In this document: piece by piece, positions 1 through 12,982 of the stretch
How positions within the stretch are numbered: position 1 is the first letter of the stretch
How the letters are laid out: each line of letters begins with the position of its first letter
Origin: Deinococcus metalli
Lineage (GTDB): Bacteria > Deinococcota > Deinococci > Deinococcales > Deinococcaceae
Assembly (NCBI RefSeq): GCF_014201805.1
Contig: NZ_JACHFK010000001.1
Coordinates: forward strand, 744,001 to 808,000
Direction of reading: 5' to 3'
Length of the DNA: 64,000 nt
Position numbers and translations under genes: made by a program
Notes under the pieces: generated by a model
What the model was told of the DNA's origin: nothing
Seen by the model: only the letters and a program-made list of their open reading frames with translations
The model's database searches: none

Positions 1-111
1 ACGCTGCACGTGATTCCCGGCGCCGGCCACGTGGTGATGGTGGACGCGGCGCCCACCTTCAACCGGCTGGTGCTGGACTTCATGGCTGAGGGCCGAGGGG
101 AAGGCGGATGA
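1..111 (+). CDS. alpha/beta hydrolase, 3' end only
   Basis: Only the last 36 residues are in the window. They contain a His in a GAGHVV context followed by a terminal helix, which is where the catalytic His of an alpha/beta hydrolase sits. The stop codon overlaps the ATG of the next gene (ATGA at 108-111), and that gene is also an alpha/beta hydrolase, so the two are a translationally coupled tandem pair. The substrate cannot be told from this fragment. Confidence 0.7.
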   Translation, partial: TLHVIPGAGHVVMVDAAPTFNRLVLDFMAEGRGEGG

Positions 112-854
112 AGGTCGACCGGATATTCCTCGACGTGCACGGCCTGCGCACGCACGCGCTGGTGCTGGGGCGCGGAGCCCCGCTGGTGGTTGTGCCCGGT
201 CTGGGCTGCGCGTCGTGGATGTACCTGCGGGTCGCGGCGGCGCTGGCAGATGACCGACGCGTGTACCTCTACGACCCGCCGGGCCACGGGTACAGCCAGG
301 GCACGGCGTCGTTCCCGACGTGCATAGAACACCTGACAGACCACCTGGCCGCGTGGCTGGTGCAGGCCGGGCTGGTGGGCACGCCGGTCTTCGGGCACTC
401 GCTGGGAGGGGAGGTCACCTTCGACCTCGCCGCCCGCTACCCGGGGTTCTGTACGGCTGTCGTCGCGTGTGCTCCAACCGGCATTCCCGAGAATCCCAGC
501 GTGCCGGTGCAACTGCTGCGCCTGTTGCGTGACCTGCCGCGGGAACGCGCCGCCCTGCTGGTCCCTGGCCTGCGCGCGTACCGGCACTGCGGTGTGCGGC
601 GGATGCTGCGCCTCGCGGACGATCAGACGGCCCACGACACCGGGCCGCTGCTCGGCCGAGTCGACGTGCCCACGCTGCTACTCGACGGCCTGAGCGATCC
701 GGTGATCCAGTCGTGGACGGTTCAGGCCATCCGGACCGCCATTCCGGACGCGGTCGTGCGGGAGATCGCCGGCGGCACGCACGCCCTCACGGATTCGCAT
801 CCCCGGGCGGTGGCGAGATACACCCTGGATTTTCTTGAGGCAATCGAAAGGTGA
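108..854 (+). CDS. alpha/beta hydrolase
   Basis: A 248-residue single-domain alpha/beta hydrolase. The nucleophile elbow GHSLGG puts the catalytic Ser near residue 98, an oxyanion-type VPGLG loop lies near 29-33, DPPGHG near 56-61, and a late Asp (LSDPV) and His (GGTHAL) complete the triad. There is no signal peptide or membrane segment, so it should be cytoplasmic. Its ATG overlaps the stop of the preceding hydrolase, so the pair are probably cotranscribed. Family resemblance is to esterase/lyase-like hydrolases; the sequence does not identify a substrate. Confidence 0.85.
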   Translation: MKVDRIFLDVHGLRTHALVLGRGAPLVVVPGLGCASWMYLRVAAALADDRRVYLYDPPGHGYSQGTASFPTCIEHLTDHLAAWLVQAGLVGTPVFGHSLGGEVTFDLAARYPGFCTAVVACAPTGIPENPSVPVQLLRLLRDLPRERAALLVPGLRAYRHCGVRRMLRLADDQTAHDTGPLLGRVDVPTLLLDGLSDPVIQSWTVQAIRTAIPDAVVREIAGGTHALTDSHPRAVARYTLDFLEAIER

Positions 855-898
855 ACAAATCAATCACGATCTAGCATAGTCGTGAAACTATTCACTTA
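851..898 (-). repeat. GTGA-N6-TCAC-N14-GTGA intergenic element, copy A
   Basis: Read on the minus strand this matches copies at 15227, 19831 and 23031. It has GTGA, 6 nt, TCAC, 14 nt, GTGA, then an AT-rich run. It lies just downstream of aspS (minus) and overlaps the stop of the preceding plus-strand hydrolase. Confidence 0.75.
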
Positions 899-941
899 AG
901 ACTGCGGTGAAATGGCTAGTTCAGCCATCTCCGTCCATCTG

Positions 942-4015
<3,074 letters not shown>

Positions 4016-4024
4016 AACCTGGGA

Positions 4025-4030
4025 AGTCTA
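4025..4030 (-). promoter_or_regulatory. -10 box of hisS
   Basis: TAGACT on the minus strand ends 9 nt before the hisS ATG. Translation would begin at or next to the transcript 5' end. Confidence 0.5.
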
Positions 4031-4080
4031 CCGGTCTGAGCGTCTGACCGTCCAACGCGGGAGCATGGAAGCAGGGGAGA

Positions 4081-4109
4081 GGGCGGCCACGCCTGCGCGC
4101 CGGCCGCCC
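4081..4109. terminator. hairpin after the lipoprotein gene
   Basis: Perfect 8-bp GC stem (4081-4088 with 4102-4109) just downstream of the minus-strand lipoprotein gene. There is no T-run, so it may be a weak terminator or an mRNA-stabilising hairpin. Confidence 0.4.
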
Positions 4110-4123
4110 CCACTCCGCTGTGC

Positions 4124-4501
4124 TTACTGCCGGACGCTGTACGGCAGCCCGGTGGACTGCTTGCCGCCGACCTCGACGAACAGCCAGCTGCCGCCGACGG
4201 GCGCGTCGGCCGGAATGGTCAGGACGATCTGCGTGTCAGTCCACGACACGACCGCGGTCGCCGGGAAGACGTAGCCGCCCTGTCCGGTCTCGGTCGCGCC
4301 GAGGCGCACCTTGCCGATGCTGGGGCCGCCCAGGAACCGGCCCTGGATGGTGAGCTGGGAGCCGCGGGCGGCGCCCTCGGATACCTTGACGAGCATGGGG
4401 GTGACCGTCACCATCTGCTCGGCGGTCTGGGTCTGCTGGCGCGGCGCACAGGATGCGAGCACCCCGGCGAACAGTAAAGGAGCAACAAAGAAACGCAGCA
4501 T
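4124..4501 (-). CDS. small lipoprotein with IPT/TIG-like domain
   Basis: A 125-residue protein. The first 17 residues are a hydrophobic signal ending in a lipobox (LASC, Cys18), so the mature protein should be lipid-anchored outside the membrane. The rest resembles a single IPT/TIG immunoglobulin-like fold: [20 protein letters not shown] followed by [13 protein letters not shown] and a closing [13 protein letters not shown] strand. The ATG at 4501 is preferred over an upstream ATG at 4540 because GGAGG precedes it by 9 nt and it gives a clean signal peptide. The role is unknown; a cell-envelope scaffold or binding function is possible. Confidence 0.75.
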   Translation of the reverse strand: MLRFFVAPLLFAGVLASCAPRQQTQTAEQMVTVTPMLVKVSEGAARGSQLTIQGRFLGGPSIGKVRLGATETGQGGYVFPATAVVSWTDTQIVLTIPADAPVGGSWLFVEVGGKQSTGLPYSVRQ

Positions 4502-4613
4502 TAGGGCAGCCTCCACGGGCAGTCTAATGATTCGCGACATGACCGGTCAAACGCCCCCCCCCAGTGCCGGCCGCTCTCCCGGCCCAGACGCGGCCGACGC
4601 CACGATCCCCTCC

Positions 4614-5531
4614 ATGACCGGCAAGCGTGTGCTGGTCATCTTCAACCCCAAAAGCGGCAACGGCGACAGCGGCCTGCCCACGTTCAATACCCTGCTGCGC
4701 GGCGCCGGCGCCGAGGTCGTCGAGCGGGAACTGACGCAGGACACGCCCATGACCGAGTACGTAAAGGACGTGGAGTCCTTCGACGCGGTCGTCGCGGCCG
4801 GTGGGGACGGCACGGTCAGCTCGGTGTCGTACGCGAGCCGGTACAAGAACGTGCCGCTGCTGGCGTACCCGGCCGGCACGGCCAACCTGATCGCGCAGAA
4901 CCTGGACCTGCCGGTCACGCCCCAGGATCTCGCGCGGGTGGTGGCCGAGGGCCGCGCCGTGCGGGTGGACATGGGCGAGGTCGAGGTGCGCGGCGAGACG
5001 CAGGGCTTCGCCATGCTCGCGGGTGCCGGCGCGGACGCCGCCATGATCCGGGACAGCGAGGACCTCAAGGACCGCTTCGGCGTGCTCGCATACGTCATGA
5101 GCGCCATGAAGCAGCTCAACCCGCGCAAGACCACCTTCACGCTCACCATCGACGGTCAGCGCCGCGAGTTCGAGGGCATCGGCGTGATGGTCGCGAACTT
5201 CGGCATGGCGAACTTCCGGCTGCCCATCACCACTGACATCAGCCCGGACGATGGGCGCTTCACGGTGGTGCTCCTGAAGGCCGGGAACCTCCTGCGCCTG
5301 GTGCCGAACCTGATCGACTCGGTGCGCGCCAAGCTGAATCTCGGCGACCCGCTGTTCAGCGGCAACTTGGAGACGCTCAGCGCCCGTGAAGTCACGGTGG
5401 ACGCCGCCGATCCGTTCCCACTCCAGTACGACGGCGAGCTGCACGTGGAAACCACACCGTTCACCGCGCGCATTCTGCCCGGCGCCGTGCGCTACCTGAC
5501 GCCCAGCACCGAGGAACAGCTCGCCACCTGA
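4614..5531 (+). CDS. diacylglycerol kinase-family lipid kinase
   Basis: A 305-residue member of the DagK/YegS/BmrU family, which phosphorylates lipid alcohols such as diacylglycerol. The N-terminus reads FNPKSGNG, the nucleotide-binding motif GGDGTVSS follows near residue 65, and [13 protein letters not shown] corresponds to the conserved P(L/A)GTxNDxA segment. A beta-rich C-terminal domain follows. The start is uncertain: the ATG at 4614 aligns with family N-termini, while an in-frame ATG at 4539 would add 25 proline-rich residues. A second member of the family is encoded at 24586-25491. A strong terminator follows. Confidence 0.88.
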   Translation: MTGKRVLVIFNPKSGNGDSGLPTFNTLLRGAGAEVVERELTQDTPMTEYVKDVESFDAVVAAGGDGTVSSVSYASRYKNVPLLAYPAGTANLIAQNLDLPVTPQDLARVVAEGRAVRVDMGEVEVRGETQGFAMLAGAGADAAMIRDSEDLKDRFGVLAYVMSAMKQLNPRKTTFTLTIDGQRREFEGIGVMVANFGMANFRLPITTDISPDDGRFTVVLLKAGNLLRLVPNLIDSVRAKLNLGDPLFSGNLETLSAREVTVDAADPFPLQYDGELHVETTPFTARILPGAVRYLTPSTEEQLAT

Positions 5532-5544
5532 CGGGCTTGACGTC

Positions 5545-5579
5545 CACCGCCCCAGATTTTGCGTCTGGGGCGGTGTTTT
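5545..5579 (+). terminator. rho-independent terminator
   Basis: Perfect 12-bp stem (5545-5556 with 5564-5575), 7-nt loop, followed by TTTT. It ends the lipid kinase transcript. Confidence 0.9.
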
Positions 5580-5699
5580 CTGGGCAGGCTCACAGGAGGG
5601 CCAGGAAGGGGCCTCGGAGGCGTGCCGAGGGGTACGGGAGCCTGCTGTGTAAACGCGGGCGGCGTACGCGGAGGCATTTCGCTCCGCGAAGCCACCCGT

Positions 5700-5718
5700 T
5701 GATAAGGCATGTTATCAT
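5700..5718 (+). promoter_or_regulatory. -10 box and overlapping palindrome before the recombinase
   Basis: TATCAT (5713-5718) ends 7 nt before the ATG at 5726. It is overlapped by an inverted repeat TGATAA-N6-TTATCA (5700-5717), which could be an operator blocking the promoter. Confidence 0.55.
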
Positions 5719-5725
5719 CGGACAG

Positions 5726-6694
5726 ATGTCGAGCGACCTCACGCCCTATACCGGCGACCGCCTCAGCCACGCCCGCGCGTTCACCGGCCTCACGGACGAG
5801 GCCCTGCGGGTCCGGGCCACCGTCGCCGCGCGGGACAAGCACGCGGACGACCTGTGGAGCCTCACGCAGGCCTTTCTGACCACCGACACCAGCGCCGGCG
5901 TCCGGTTGAGCCCCCACACGCTGCGCGCGTACCGCAAGGGCGTGGAGGTGCTGGTCGAGCACGCGGCTGCCAACGCGTGGAACGTGCTGCACCCCGGACG
6001 GCGCGAACCGTCGATGTTCGTGGCGTCACTCACGGCCGCCGGCCTGAAACCCGCGACGGTCATGGCCCGGGTGGCCGCGGCGTCCGCACTGTACCGGGCG
6101 CTGCGATGGGCCGGCGCGACGGACGCCGATCCCTTCGCGGACGTCAAGCGCCCCAAAGACCGCACCAAGGGCATCGTCAAGAACCCCCCGTACCGCGCGG
6201 ATGTTATTCAGGCCATGCTCGCGGAGGCGGACGTGCAGGAGCGCGTGCTGCTGCTGCTCATGGCGCACGCGGGGCTGCGGATCGCGGAGGCGCTGGCCGT
6301 GCGCTGGGAGGACATCGACCTGCCCGCCCGGCGCCTGCGGGTCACGCACGGCAAGGGCGACAAGGCGCGCGTGGTGCCGCTCAGTGCCCGGCTGCGTGAG
6401 GCACTGACGGCCCTGCGCGCGGAGAGCGCGTCTTCCGGCGGCCACCTGACCACCTTCCGGGCGTACTCCAGCGCGTACGAGCGGCTCCAGAAGGTCGCCC
6501 TGAAGGCCGGGGTCGCGCACGAATTCCGGGGCTTCCACGCCGGGCGCAAATATGCGGGTACGCAGCTGTACGCGGCCACGAAGGATTTCACGCGCGTGGC
6601 GGGGTTCCTCGGCCACGAGCAGGTGGATACCACCCGCCGCTACGTGGAGGTGCCGGAGGACGACCTGAACGACGTGGTCGAGGGCTTCCGCTAG
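5726..6694 (+). CDS. tyrosine recombinase (Xer/integrase family)
   Basis: A 322-residue site-specific recombinase. An N-terminal SAM-like core-binding domain covers about residues 40-135. The catalytic domain holds Arg in AGLRIAEAL (R185), Lys in HGKGDK (about 210-213), the His-x-x-Arg pair HAGR (271-274), His in GHEQ (297) and the nucleophile Tyr in RRYV (306). It stands alone, without excisionase or phage genes, so it could be a chromosome-dimer or plasmid-resolution Xer-type enzyme or the remnant of an integrated element. The ATG is chosen because a -10 box lies 7 nt upstream. The promoter palindrome suggests tight control. Confidence 0.9.
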   Translation: MSSDLTPYTGDRLSHARAFTGLTDEALRVRATVAARDKHADDLWSLTQAFLTTDTSAGVRLSPHTLRAYRKGVEVLVEHAAANAWNVLHPGRREPSMFVASLTAAGLKPATVMARVAAASALYRALRWAGATDADPFADVKRPKDRTKGIVKNPPYRADVIQAMLAEADVQERVLLLLMAHAGLRIAEALAVRWEDIDLPARRLRVTHGKGDKARVVPLSARLREALTALRAESASSGGHLTTFRAYSSAYERLQKVALKAGVAHEFRGFHAGRKYAGTQLYAATKDFTRVAGFLGHEQVDTTRRYVEVPEDDLNDVVEGFR

Positions 6695-6701
6695 CGCGCG
6701 G

Positions 6702-8177
6702 TCACCACCGCCGGGCGCGTCCGTCCGTCCGGAACGCGTACACGATCATCAACGCGGCGAGCAGCAGCGCCGGAAGGTCACCCACCCGCATGTAGACGGT
6801 CGTGCCGGACAGCAGCCTGGGGCGGACGTGCAGCACCTGCATCGTCTCCCCTGCGGCCACCGTCTGGACCGGCTGCCCGAGGTCGTTCACGCTGCCGGCC
6901 ACGCCGCGGTTCACCGAGCGCACCAGCCAGCGGCGGGTCTCGATGGCGCGGACGCGGCCCATCGCGAAGTGCTGCAGCACGCCCCAGCCGTCGTACCAGC
7001 CGTCGTTGCTGGGATTCACCAGCAGCTGCGCGCCCTGCTTCGCCAGCGAGCGCGCCACCCACGGAAACACCGAGTCGTAGCAAACGTACGCGCCGTAGCG
7101 GACACCGTTCAGGGTCAGAGGGCGCGGATCGCCGCTCTCCTCGACCCCGCCCAGCCGGATGTGGATGGCGTTCTCGATGATGGCGTACAGCGGGTGGAGC
7201 GGTCGGTACAGCGGGAAGTACTCGCCGAAGGGCACGAGCTTGCTCTTGTCGCTCCAGCTCGTGGCGTTCGAGCGGGCGTCGATGGCGGCCACCGCGTTGA
7301 ATTCTGGTTCCGCACCGCCGGAGCCGACACCGCTGATGCCCGGGCCGACGAAGGACGGGAGGAACGCGGGCCGGCCGGGTGCCGTGATCGCCGTCTCGCT
7401 CCACACGACGACCTCGCCGTGGGTCTGACGCTGCGAGGCCACGCGCTGCTGACGCTCCTGCTCCTCCGGGCTGACATAGCCGGACGCCCGGCCGAAGGAG
7501 TCGAAGGGCGTGCGCAGCACCAGCACCGGCTGCACCGGCCCGCTGCCGGGTGTCCGCGTCAGGCCGTAGCCGAGCGCCACGGCCCACGCGAGGGCCGCGT
7601 ATGCCAGCAGCCGGCCCCTCCCCCACGGACGGCGGGTCAGGGCGAAGGCCGCGAGGCTGGCGGCGGTGAACGTCACGAGGACGCTACCGAGCAACACGCC
7701 GCCCAGGTCCGCGATCTGGATGGCCGGGGACGGCAGCAGCGTCGCTCCCAGCGTCGGCCACGGAAACGCCAGTGGACCGAGGAACCGCAGCCACTCCAGG
7801 ATCACCCACGCGCCGGCGAGTGCCCACACGCGCGCGACCGGATCGCGCACCAGCCGCGCGAGCGGGTACGCCATGACAGCCAGGAACGCGCCCTCCAGCA
7901 GGAACAGAGCAAAGGCGAGCACGCCGGTGCCGGTGCCGAGCAACTTGTTCAGGAAGGCGGTCAGCCACCACAGGTGCACGGTGAACAGGCCCACGCCGGA
8001 CCACAGCAGCCGGACGCTGACTCCACGGGCATCTGAACCCTGCGCGGCGTACCACAGCACGGCGGCCAGCGGCACGAAGGCCAGCGGACTCCACGGCAGG
8101 GGTACGTTGCACAGGGCGAGCGCCGCGCCGAGCAGGGCGGACATGATCGGAACACTCAGGGCGGGCACGACCGCCAT
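6702..8177 (-). CDS. lnt: apolipoprotein N-acyltransferase
   Basis: Adds the third acyl chain to the N-terminal Cys of lipoproteins at the membrane. The 491-residue protein has a hydrophobic N-terminal half with about six to seven membrane segments, then a nitrilase-fold domain. The triad is visible as Glu in VVWSETAI, Lys in [13 protein letters not shown] and Cys in YVCYDSVFP, followed by the conserved [10 protein letters not shown] segment. The ATG at 8177 gives normal family length; an ATG at 8144 is an alternative. It is convergent with the recombinase. The window encodes several predicted lipoproteins that would be substrates. Confidence 0.93.
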   Translation of the reverse strand: MAVVPALSVPIMSALLGAALALCNVPLPWSPLAFVPLAAVLWYAAQGSDARGVSVRLLWSGVGLFTVHLWWLTAFLNKLLGTGTGVLAFALFLLEGAFLAVMAYPLARLVRDPVARVWALAGAWVILEWLRFLGPLAFPWPTLGATLLPSPAIQIADLGGVLLGSVLVTFTAASLAAFALTRRPWGRGRLLAYAALAWAVALGYGLTRTPGSGPVQPVLVLRTPFDSFGRASGYVSPEEQERQQRVASQRQTHGEVVVWSETAITAPGRPAFLPSFVGPGISGVGSGGAEPEFNAVAAIDARSNATSWSDKSKLVPFGEYFPLYRPLHPLYAIIENAIHIRLGGVEESGDPRPLTLNGVRYGAYVCYDSVFPWVARSLAKQGAQLLVNPSNDGWYDGWGVLQHFAMGRVRAIETRRWLVRSVNRGVAGSVNDLGQPVQTVAAGETMQVLHVRPRLLSGTTVYMRVGDLPALLLAALMIVYAFRTDGRARRW

Positions 8178-8216
8178 GATAGGGGGTGACCGGGCGCGCC
8201 GCGGACGGCGATGCTC

Positions 8217-8222
8217 TAGGAT
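8217..8222 (+). promoter_or_regulatory. -10 box of the phosphoesterase gene
   Basis: TAGGAT ends 9 nt before the TTG start at 8232. Confidence 0.45.
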
Positions 8223-8231
8223 GCAGGCACC

Positions 8232-8936
8232 TTGAGAGTGGCCTTCATCAGTGACATTCACGGGAACATTCACGCACTGACCGCCGTGAAGCGCTTCCTC
8301 GCCGACAACATCGTCAACCAGGTCGTGGTGGTGGGTGATCTGGTCGGCTACGGCGCGTCGCCAGGCCCGGTCATCGACTTTGTGAAGCGCGAGGGCTGGT
8401 CCACCGGACTGGGCTCCAGCGACATGCGCGTCGCCATCGACCTGGGCGACCGCAACGACCGCAAGGGCGTGGCCGATCAGGTGCTGGTGTGGACCAAGAA
8501 GATGCTCTCGCCGGACCAGATGGACTTCCTGCGCCGGCTCCCGCCGGGCGGCCGGATCATGACGCCGATCGGCCGGGTGCGGTACTTCCACGGCAGTCCG
8601 CACGACCCCGAGGTGCGGCTGGACCTGATGGCGAACGAGCGGGACCTCGAGACGCTGGCCGACACGCTCGCGGCGCGGGTCGTCGTGGTCGGTGGATCGC
8701 ACGTGCCCTTCGTCCGGACCATCGGCGAGACGACCTTCGTCGATCCCGGCAGCGTGGGTCTCACCCTGAACCACGAGCCCGGCGCGGACGTGGCGATCGT
8801 GGACTGCATCGGGCGCAAACCGAAGGTCTCACTGCACAAGGTCACGTACGACTTCGCGTCCAGCGCCTTCGACATCATGGCTTGGAACCTGCCGCCTGTG
8901 ATTGCGGACGTGATCAAGACCGGCCGCATGGGCTAA
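8232..8936 (+). CDS. metallophosphoesterase with incomplete motifs
   Basis: A 234-residue YfcE/MJ0936-like calcineurin-fold protein. The first metal motif DIHGN (D8, H10) and GDLVGYG (35-41) are intact. The third motif, normally GNHD, reads GSSD (61-64), and the final GHxH reads GGSHVPF, so two metal or catalytic His/Asn positions appear replaced. The start is TTG, with a -10 box 9 nt upstream and no ribosome binding site. Substrate is unknown. It may be a phosphodiesterase with altered metal use or a non-catalytic binder. Confidence 0.82.
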   Translation: MRVAFISDIHGNIHALTAVKRFLADNIVNQVVVVGDLVGYGASPGPVIDFVKREGWSTGLGSSDMRVAIDLGDRNDRKGVADQVLVWTKKMLSPDQMDFLRRLPPGGRIMTPIGRVRYFHGSPHDPEVRLDLMANERDLETLADTLAARVVVVGGSHVPFVRTIGETTFVDPGSVGLTLNHEPGADVAIVDCIGRKPKVSLHKVTYDFASSAFDIMAWNLPPVIADVIKTGRMG

Positions 8937-8946
8937 CAGTTCCAGG

Positions 8947-8987
8947 AGGAGAGCGGCACCGGGGCGAAATCCCGGTGCCGCTCTCCT
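8947..8987. terminator. long hairpin between convergent genes
   Basis: Perfect 17-bp stem (8947-8963 with 8971-8987), 7-nt loop. It sits between the convergent phosphoesterase and aminotransferase genes and could stop transcription from both sides, although it lacks a T-run. Confidence 0.7.
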
Positions 8988-8999
8988 GACGGGCAATTC

Positions 9000-10169
<1,170 letters not shown>

Positions 10170-10175
10170 GCGAGC

Positions 10176-10181
10176 AGGATA
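10176..10181 (-). promoter_or_regulatory. -10 box of the class V aminotransferase gene
   Basis: TATCCT on the minus strand ends 6 nt before the ATG at 10169. Confidence 0.6.
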
Positions 10182-10345
10182 GCGTGTCGGGGGCGTCTGA
10201 GCAACAGAATTGCAAAACCGGGCTAGATTCCGGATTCAGTCGCAACATTCGATGGCACAGTTCCGGGAATGGTTGAGACTATTGCTCGATCTCCTCCAGA
10301 AGGACACGAGGGGGTGCATGATCGGCACGTCCGGTGAAAATTCCC

Positions 10346-10351
10346 TAGCAT
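10346..10351 (+). promoter_or_regulatory. -10 box of the recycling gene cluster
   Basis: TAGCAT ends 6 nt before the ATG at 10358, the first gene of the coupled run to 15200. Confidence 0.6.
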
Positions 10352-10357
10352 GCGGTC

Positions 10358-11068
10358 ATGACCGTCCTGCCGCCCCTCCGGGCCGTGCTCTTCGACCGCG
10401 ACGACACCATCGCCTGTACCGACCGCGCCGTTTCCCGTGAAGCTGCGACCTGGGCCGCCGAACGCCACAGCCTGGACGTCACGCACGTTGGTCAGGTGCT
10501 CGCGGACGTGTGGAGCGAGTCCATCTCACCCGACCGGTCCTCGTCGTGGTGGCACCTGCGCACGCCGGCCGACGAGGACGCGTTCTGGCAGGCCTACGGC
10601 CAGGAGCTCGCGCGGCGCTTGAACCTCAGCCCGGAGGCCGCCGCCGAGTGGATGGCCCGCTACCCCTACGAGGCCTACATGAAAGCTGTGCCCGGGGCGC
10701 GGGACGTCCTGAGCGCACTGCGCGCACGCGGGCTGAAGGTCGGCGTGCTGAGCAACACCCTCCCGAGCATCGACCGGACGCTGGCGTTTGTGGGCCTTGC
10801 CGACGTGGTCGATGTGGCCATCGCGACCTGCACGGTCGGCGTGCACAAACCCGATGCGGGCAGCTACCTCCACGCCGCGCAGGCGCTGGACTGCACGCCG
10901 GCCGAGGTGCTGTTCATCGACGACAAGCCCGAGAATGTCCACGCGGCCGAGGCGCTCGGGATGCGGGCGCGCGTGATCGACCTGTCGGGCCAGAACCCCG
11001 ACGCCCTGCACACCCTCGGCGAGGTGCTGGACGTGGTGGACGCCCGGGCGGCCCGGGTGGGCGCGTGA
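10358..11068 (+). CDS. HAD-family phosphatase
   Basis: A 236-residue haloacid-dehalogenase-like hydrolase. Motif I is FDRDDTI, with both Asp residues present. Motif II is LSNTLPS, and the late motif reads VLFIDDKPENV with HKPD before it, the pattern of subfamily IA phosphatases. A helical cap domain lies between about residues 20 and 100. It could dephosphorylate a sugar phosphate or phosphoglycolate; nothing fixes the substrate. Its stop overlaps the GTG of the dipeptidase (GTGA), which ties it to the peptide-recycling genes that follow. Confidence 0.88.
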   Translation: MTVLPPLRAVLFDRDDTIACTDRAVSREAATWAAERHSLDVTHVGQVLADVWSESISPDRSSSWWHLRTPADEDAFWQAYGQELARRLNLSPEAAAEWMARYPYEAYMKAVPGARDVLSALRARGLKVGVLSNTLPSIDRTLAFVGLADVVDVAIATCTVGVHKPDAGSYLHAAQALDCTPAEVLFIDDKPENVHAAEALGMRARVIDLSGQNPDALHTLGEVLDVVDARAARVGA

Positions 11069-12054
11069 CGCCTCCCCTGCTCATCGACGGGCACCTGGAT
11101 CTGGCGTACAACGCCGGTGAGGGCCGGGACCTCAGCGGCAGCGTGGAGGCGCTGCGCGCCGCCGATCCCATCGCGGGGCAGCGCGCGACCGTGACCTTCC
11201 CGGAACTGCGGCGCTCGGGGCTGCGGGTGTGCCTGGGCACGCTGTTTGCCATGCCGCGCACGCCGGCCAGCCCGCAGGGATATACGGACGCGGCGGGCGC
11301 CCGCGCGCAGGCCCTCTCGCAGCTCGACCAGTACCGCCGGTGGCAGGACGCGGGCGAGATTGTGCTGCTGCGGGACCGGGCCGAGGTCGCCGCGCACGTG
11401 GCCCGGCCGGACGCGCCGCTGGGCGTGGTGCTGCTGATGGAGGGCGCCGATCCGCTGCGCACCCCGGACGATCTGGCGCAGTGGGTCGAGTGGGGCGTGC
11501 GGATCGTGGGGCCGGCGTGGGGCGCGACCCGCTACGCCGGCGGGACGGACGCGCCGGGGCCGCTCACACCGGCCGGACGCGAGTTGGTGGCCGCCATGCG
11601 CGACCTGGGGGTGACGCTGGACGCGTCGCACCTGGACGACGCGGCCTTCTGGGACGCCGCCGACCTCGGGCCGCGCATGATCGCGTCGCACAGCAACGCC
11701 CGCTCCCTGGTGCCCGGCAACCGCCACCTGACCGACGACATGGCCTGCGCGATCGCGGAGGCGGACGGCGTGATCGGGCTGGTGTACCTCAGCCGTTTCC
11801 TGCGCGCCGTGCCGGACAGCGTGCGCGTGCCGCTGGACGCCCTGGCCGAGCACGCCCGGCATTACGCCGACATCGTCGGCTGGGACCGTGTGGCGCTGGG
11901 CACCGACATGGACGGGGGCTTCGGCGCCGAGAAGACGCCGCTGGGCATCGAGACGTACGTGGACGTGCCGGCCGTGCTGGACCTGTTGCCCGAGGACGCC
12001 CGCGCGGGCGTGGCCGGCGGGAACTGGGCGCGCTGGCTGACCACGCACCTGTGA
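11065..12054 (+). CDS. M19 family dipeptidase
   Basis: A 329-residue renal-dipeptidase-type zinc enzyme. The first metal pair is HLD (H10, D12) in IDGHLDLAYN; the bridging Glu is in LLMEGADP; later His ligands lie in DASHLDD and IASHSNAR, and a late LGTDMDGGF motif is typical. Members cut L-L or L-D dipeptides, including those made during murein turnover. There is no signal peptide. The GTG start at 11065 overlaps the upstream stop. Its place before an NlpC/P60 peptidase and a dipeptide epimerase suggests it splits the epimerised L-Ala-L-Glu or related dipeptides. Confidence 0.9.
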   Translation: MTPPLLIDGHLDLAYNAGEGRDLSGSVEALRAADPIAGQRATVTFPELRRSGLRVCLGTLFAMPRTPASPQGYTDAAGARAQALSQLDQYRRWQDAGEIVLLRDRAEVAAHVARPDAPLGVVLLMEGADPLRTPDDLAQWVEWGVRIVGPAWGATRYAGGTDAPGPLTPAGRELVAAMRDLGVTLDASHLDDAAFWDAADLGPRMIASHSNARSLVPGNRHLTDDMACAIAEADGVIGLVYLSRFLRAVPDSVRVPLDALAEHARHYADIVGWDRVALGTDMDGGFGAEKTPLGIETYVDVPAVLDLLPEDARAGVAGGNWARWLTTHL

Positions 12055-12102
12055 GCGGCGCAGGCATTGACCACCTGTGGCGGTCCGGCGCGCGCCGAGG
12101 GG

Positions 12103-12108
12103 TACGCT
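12103..12108 (+). promoter_or_regulatory. possible internal -10 box before the NlpC/P60 gene
   Basis: TACGCT ends 7 nt before the GTG at 12116, in the only non-overlapping junction of the cluster (61 nt). Confidence 0.4.
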
Positions 12109-12115
12109 GCGGAGT

Positions 12116-12982
12116 GTGAGCACCGAGCTTGATCCGCGCATCCACGCCTTCGACGCCGCCACCCGGACGGCCGACATCGCCCTCCGGGGACGTGTGGGGG
12201 ACGACTGGACGTTCGTCACGCCCCACGCGGCGCAGGCCGGCAACGCCCGCGTGTCGCTGCGGGCCGCCCCAGATGCCGACAGCGCGCAGGTCACCGAGGC
12301 CCTGCCGGGCGAGCCGGTCGAGGTGCTGTGGGAGGGCCCGGCCGGCTGGCAGCGCGTCCGCACGGTCCATGACTGCTACCTGGGCTGGGCGCGGACAGAG
12401 CACCTCACGGCCCGGACGTCGCCGGACCTCGTCGTGTCGGCCCTGCGCGCGCACGCCTACGCCGGGCCGAAGGTCAGCCGTCCGCTGCGCGCGGAACTGT
12501 GCCGTGGCAGCCGTGTCACCCGTGCCGACGGCAACGCCGTGCAGGACGGTCACCGCGCGTGGCTGCCGGTGCACCTACCCGACGGGGCCGAGGCGTGGGT
12601 GCAGGAGGTGGTCGTCGAGCCCATGGGGACCACCGACCCGGCAGAGCTGGCGCTGCGGTTCGTGGACACGCCGTACGTGTGGGGGGGCCGCAGCGCGTGG
12701 GGCCTGGACTGCTCGGGCCTGTCCCAGCTGGTGTACGCGGCGGCGGGCCGCACGCTGCCCCGCGACGCGGACCAGCAGCAGGCGGCGCTGCCGTCCGTCG
12801 AGGAGCCGCGCCGTGGTGACCTCGCGTTCTTCCCGGGACACGTGGGCGTGATGCTCGACGCGAACCGCGTCGTCCACGCGAACGCCACGCACATGCGCGT
12901 GACCGTCGAGACGCTGGGCGATGGCGACTACGGGCGGCGGCTGGCGGCGGACCTGAGCGGCTTCGGGCGGTGGCCGGCGTGA
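12116..12982 (+). CDS. NlpC/P60 murein-peptide endopeptidase (YkfC-like)
   Basis: A 288-residue cysteine peptidase. Two SH3b-like regions (about 28-100 and 105-168) precede the NlpC/P60 domain. The catalytic Cys is in WGLDCSGLSQ (C199) and the His in FPGHVGVML (H242), with a third polar residue near VVHAN (H254). This is the layout of Bacillus YkfC, a gamma-D-Glu-diamino-acid endopeptidase that trims recycled murein peptides. There is no signal sequence, which fits a cytoplasmic recycling role rather than wall hydrolysis. The GTG at 12116 is chosen for its nearby -10 box; an upstream start at 12077 would add unrelated residues. Confidence 0.88.
   Translation: MSTELDPRIHAFDAATRTADIALRGRVGDDWTFVTPHAAQAGNARVSLRAAPDADSAQVTEALPGEPVEVLWEGPAGWQRVRTVHDCYLGWARTEHLTARTSPDLVVSALRAHAYAGPKVSRPLRAELCRGSRVTRADGNAVQDGHRAWLPVHLPDGAEAWVQEVVVEPMGTTDPAELALRFVDTPYVWGGRSAWGLDCSGLSQLVYAAAGRTLPRDADQQQAALPSVEEPRRGDLAFFPGHVGVMLDANRVVHANATHMRVTVETLGDGDYGRRLAADLSGFGRWPA

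Noticed and set aside
5726..6694. Prophage or genomic island marked by the tyrosine recombinase
   Set aside because: Flanking genes are housekeeping (lipid kinase, lnt), no tRNA, direct repeats or phage genes were seen nearby.
10182..10345. GAGCAA / TTGCTC inverted repeat in the aminotransferase-HAD intergenic region
   Set aside because: Arms of 6 nt about 80 nt apart are likely by chance; no other signal supports an operator there.
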